Assembly: GCA_016930365.1 (NCBI GenBank)
Contig: JAFGGY010000027.1
Coordinates: forward strand, 1 to 52,627
Length of the DNA stretch: 52,627 bases
Direction of reading: 5' to 3'
Origin: Prolixibacteraceae bacterium
Lineage (GTDB): Bacteria > Bacteroidota > Bacteroidia > Bacteroidales > Prolixibacteraceae
Below, one piece after another: positions 50,244 to 52,627 of this stretch (the stretch's first letter is position 1; every line of letters begins with the position of its first letter). Both the position numbers and the translations under genes were made by a program. Under the pieces are notes generated by a model. It saw only the letters and a program-made list of their open reading frames with translations. It had not been told where the DNA came from and did no database searches.

Positions 50244-52627
50244 CTATTCAATTTGTATTGGTTTATCAACCTTTGTATCCATCAAGGCAATTTCCAATAC
50301 ATCGGTAATGGTGTTTACATAATGAAAACGCACCCCCTTGATGTAAATCTCTTTTATCTCTTCGATATCCTTCCGGTTATCTTCCGACAAAATAATTTCG
50401 CTTATCCCTGCACGTTTGGCTGCCAATATTTTTTCTTTTATTCCACCCACGGGCAGCACTTTTCCCCGAAGTGTTATTTCGCCGGTCATAGCCAAACCTT
50501 TTTTCACTTTTTGTTGGGTGAAAGCCGATGCAAGCGACGTTACCATTGTAATTCCGGCCGATGGGCCATCTTTGGGGATCGCACCTTCGGGCACATGCAC
50601 ATGCACATTCCATTTTTCGAACACTGACGAATCGAGTTCCAGCGAATCGGCATGAGCCTTCAAATATTCCAGCGCCAGCATGGCCGATTCTTTCATCACA
50701 TCGCCCAGGTTACCAGTTAAGGTAAGTTGTCCTTTGCCTTTGCTGAGGCTTGATTCAACGTACAATATTTCGCCACCTACAGCCGTCCATGCCAGACCGG
50801 TAACAACGCCGGCAAACTCGTTGCCCTGGTATTTTTCTTTTATGTACTTTGGGGTTCCAAGTAATTCCTTTACAGTTTCGATACTAATTTCTTTTTCGAC
50901 CGTCTCGTCGAAAGCTATTTTTTTAGCCAGTTTACGTACCAGTTTTGCAAGTTGTTTATCGAGACTACGCACGCCCGATTCGCGGGTATATTTTTCGACA
51001 ATAAACTCGAAAACACCACTCCCAACCAGCAGTCCATATTCCGACAAGCCGTGATTTTTAAGCTGCTTAGGCCACAAATGACGTTTGGCAATTTCAACCT
51101 TTTCTTCAACCAGGTAGCCACTTACCTCAATCAGTTCCATGCGATCGAGCAATGGCGGACTAATGGTATTTAGCGTGTTGGCCGTTGCAATAAACATTAC
51201 TTTCGACAGGTCGTATTCCATGTCGAGATAATTATCATGAAATTCTGAGTTTTGCTCAGGGTCGAGCACTTCGAGCAAGGCCGAGGCCGGGTCGCCATGG
51301 AAATCGCGCGAAATTTTATCAACCTCGTCGAGAATGAAAACCGGGTTCGACGTTTTGGCTTTTTTGATATTCTGAATAATACGCCCCGGCATAGCACCAA
51401 TGTATGTTTTTCGATGGCCTCGTATTTCAGATTCATCGTGCAAACCGCCCAAGCTCATACGGATAAAATTACGACCGAGCGAACGCGCTACTGATTTTCC
51501 AAGCGAAGTTTTACCCACTCCCGGAGGCCCATACAAGCAAATGATTGGCGACTTCATATCGTTTTTCAACTTCAAAACCGCCAGATGTTCCAAAATTCGC
51601 TCTTTCACCAGTTCCAAACCATAATGATCTTCGTCGAGCACCTCCTGGGCATGCTTCATGTCGAAATTATCGTCGGAGTACTCATTCCAGGGCAAATCGA
51701 GCAAGGTTTGCACATAAGTAAGCTGAATGGAATATTCGCCGGCTGCCGGATTGAGGCGCTGCAACTTATTTACTTCCTTGTCGAAAATTTCAGCAATCTC
51801 CTTGCTCCATTTCTTCTTCTTCGCCTTTTCTTTCAGCTCTTTAATTTCTTTTTCGATAGGGTTGCCGCCCAACTCGTCCTGTATGGTTTTCATTTGTTGA
51901 TGCAGTAGGTACTCGCGCTGCTGCTGATCCATATCGGTTTTCACTTTCGACTGGATATCCTTTTTCAGTTCGAGCAACTGAAGCTCGCGCACCAGGAACG
52001 AAATAGCCTGAATACCCCGTTCGCCAAGATTATCAATTTCGAGAAGACCCTGCTTCTCTTCTACTTTAATATCGGCATTCGAACAAATAAAATTAATTAG
52101 GAACGAAGGATTTTCGATGTTACGCACGGCAAAAGTTGCTTCGGGCGATACATGCGCCGAATTTTTAGCAATTTTAATGGCAATGTCCTTCAACGATTCA
52201 ACAATAGCCTCAAATTCAGAGGTATTTTCGGTTGGCTTGAACTCTTCGAGCTTGGTTACCTTAGCCTGGTGATAAGGCTCATCGCTTACCATTTCTTCAA
52301 GTCGAAAACGCTGTTTTCCCTGGATAATAACCGTTGTATTTCCATCGGGCATTTCCAGTATTTTCAATATTTTGGCAATGGTACCAATACGGTTTAAGTC
52401 CTTCTCCTGGGGTTCGTCAACGTCGGGGTTAAGTTGAGCAATAACCCCAAGTACTCCCTGGTTACGATAAACTTCGCGTACCAGTTTCAGCGATTTAACC
52501 CGTCCCACCGAAATGGGCAATACCACACCGGGGAAAAGCACCGTATTCCGAAGCGGTAAAATTGGCAGTACTTCAGGCAGATTTTTCACCTGAAGATCGT
52601 CTTCGCCACCATCGGCCATAATGGGTA
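50244..52627 (-). CDS. lon: ATP-dependent protease Lon, 5' end outside window
   Basis: The visible part is 793 codons of Lon, the cytosolic AAA+ protease for damaged proteins. The substrate-binding N-domain begins with [20 protein letters not shown] and ends in a helical region ([15 protein letters not shown]). The ATPase domain has Walker [14 protein letters not shown], Walker [12 protein letters not shown] and GMPGRIIQ. The protease domain has the Ser/Lys dyad, Ser687 in [11 protein letters not shown] and Lys730 in GGIKEKILA (numbered from the ATG at 52619). The frame stays open to the window edge and reads Pro-Ile before that ATG; this resembles the FIPL-type stretch that precedes the acidic linker in Bacteroidota Lon. 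The true start is therefore probably upstream, and the ATG at 52619 an internal Met. Confidence 0.95.
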   Translation of the reverse strand, partial: PIMADGGEDDLQVKNLPEVLPILPLRNTVLFPGVVLPISVGRVKSLKLVREVYRNQGVLGVIAQLNPDVDEPQEKDLNRIGTIAKILKILEMPDGNTTVIIQGKQRFRLEEMVSDEPYHQAKVTKLEEFKPTENTSEFEAIVESLKDIAIKIAKNSAHVSPEATFAVRNIENPSFLINFICSNADIKVEEKQGLLEIDNLGERGIQAISFLVRELQLLELKKDIQSKVKTDMDQQQREYLLHQQMKTIQDELGGNPIEKEIKELKEKAKKKKWSKEIAEIFDKEVNKLQRLNPAAGEYSIQLTYVQTLLDLPWNEYSDDNFDMKHAQEVLDEDHYGLELVKERILEHLAVLKLKNDMKSPIICLYGPPGVGKTSLGKSVARSLGRNFIRMSLGGLHDESEIRGHRKTYIGAMPGRIIQNIKKAKTSNPVFILDEVDKISRDFHGDPASALLEVLDPEQNSEFHDNYLDMEYDLSKVMFIATANTLNTISPPLLDRMELIEVSGYLVEEKVEIAKRHLWPKQLKNHGLSEYGLLVGSGVFEFIVEKYTRESGVRSLDKQLAKLVRKLAKKIAFDETVEKEISIETVKELLGTPKYIKEKYQGNEFAGVVTGLAWTAVGGEILYVESSLSKGKGQLTLTGNLGDVMKESAMLALEYLKAHADSLELDSSVFEKWNVHVHVPEGAIPKDGPSAGITMVTSLASAFTQQKVKKGLAMTGEITLRGKVLPVGGIKEKILAAKRAGISEIILSEDNRKDIEEIKEIYIKGVRFHYVNTITDVLEIALMDTKVDKPIQIE

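Noticed and set aside
1-52627. CRISPR array, insertion sequence, prophage, integron or defence island
   Set aside because: No regularly spaced repeats, transposase, integrase, phage or restriction-type genes were found. Nearly every stretch is covered by core metabolic genes of even composition.

Overview
The window looks like the chromosome of an environmental Bacteroidota bacterium, most likely an anaerobic or facultative member of the Marinilabiliales/Prolixibacteraceae type; this placement is inferred from family content, not from a search. The signs are a giant secreted C10 protease ending in a type IX secretion sorting domain, the gene order DUF6089-like barrel / uppS / bamA / two ompH-skp genes / murI, a DUF2027-Smr protein, a Bacteroidetes-type QueA, near absence of Shine-Dalgarno sequences, and promoters that fit TTTG-N19/20-TAnnTTTG. 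Almost all of it is ordinary core chromosome. I see no rRNA, tRNA, CRISPR array, insertion sequence or prophage.

Layout. 1-1591: end of a PlsC-type acyltransferase coupled to a membrane glycosyltransferase. 1644-3125: ilvC on the minus strand. 3473-4800: a hemerythrin/RIC-like protein translationally coupled to a LuxR-type regulator. 4873-7048 minus: ribosomal protein L19 and a secreted C69 dipeptidase. 7271-12369: a GH3 glucosidase and a long DPE2-like 4-alpha-glucanotransferase with two starch-binding domains. 12406-14392: orphan hydE and, divergently, a BadF-type sugar kinase. 14397-20487 minus: the outer-membrane biogenesis cluster (barrel protein, uppS, bamA, two skp-like chaperones, then murI behind a terminator). 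20768-22326 minus: CBS-domain protein plus NAD kinase, divergent from pdxJ and an alpha/beta hydrolase. 23938-27426 minus: operon of DUF2027-Smr, a short MalQ and a PfkB sugar kinase. 27729-32537 plus: queA, udk, a PolB-like exonuclease, an arginine-decarboxylase-like enzyme and a HAD phosphatase gene broken by an amber codon. 32600-41161 minus: a NapH/NapG-like iron-sulfur fusion with a DUF362 partner, then glutamate synthase gltB-gltD. 41630-45208: argH, an orphan histidine kinase and an ArgE/DapE-type deacylase. 45278-50059 minus: the T9SS C10 protease. 50244 to the edge: Lon.

Functional themes are alpha-glucan use (GH3, two GH77 enzymes, PfkB kinase), nitrogen and amino-acid synthesis (gltBD, ilvC, argH, M20 deacylase, arginine decarboxylase), envelope construction (bamA, skp, uppS, murI) and redox/iron biology (hemerythrin pair, HydE, six-cluster ferredoxin fusion). 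I found no clear-cut new defence or mobile system. The best candidates for something under-described are the hemerythrin-LuxR pair, the NapH-NapG fusion with DUF362, the Gly/Tyr-rich insertion in BamA, and the amber-interrupted HAD gene.
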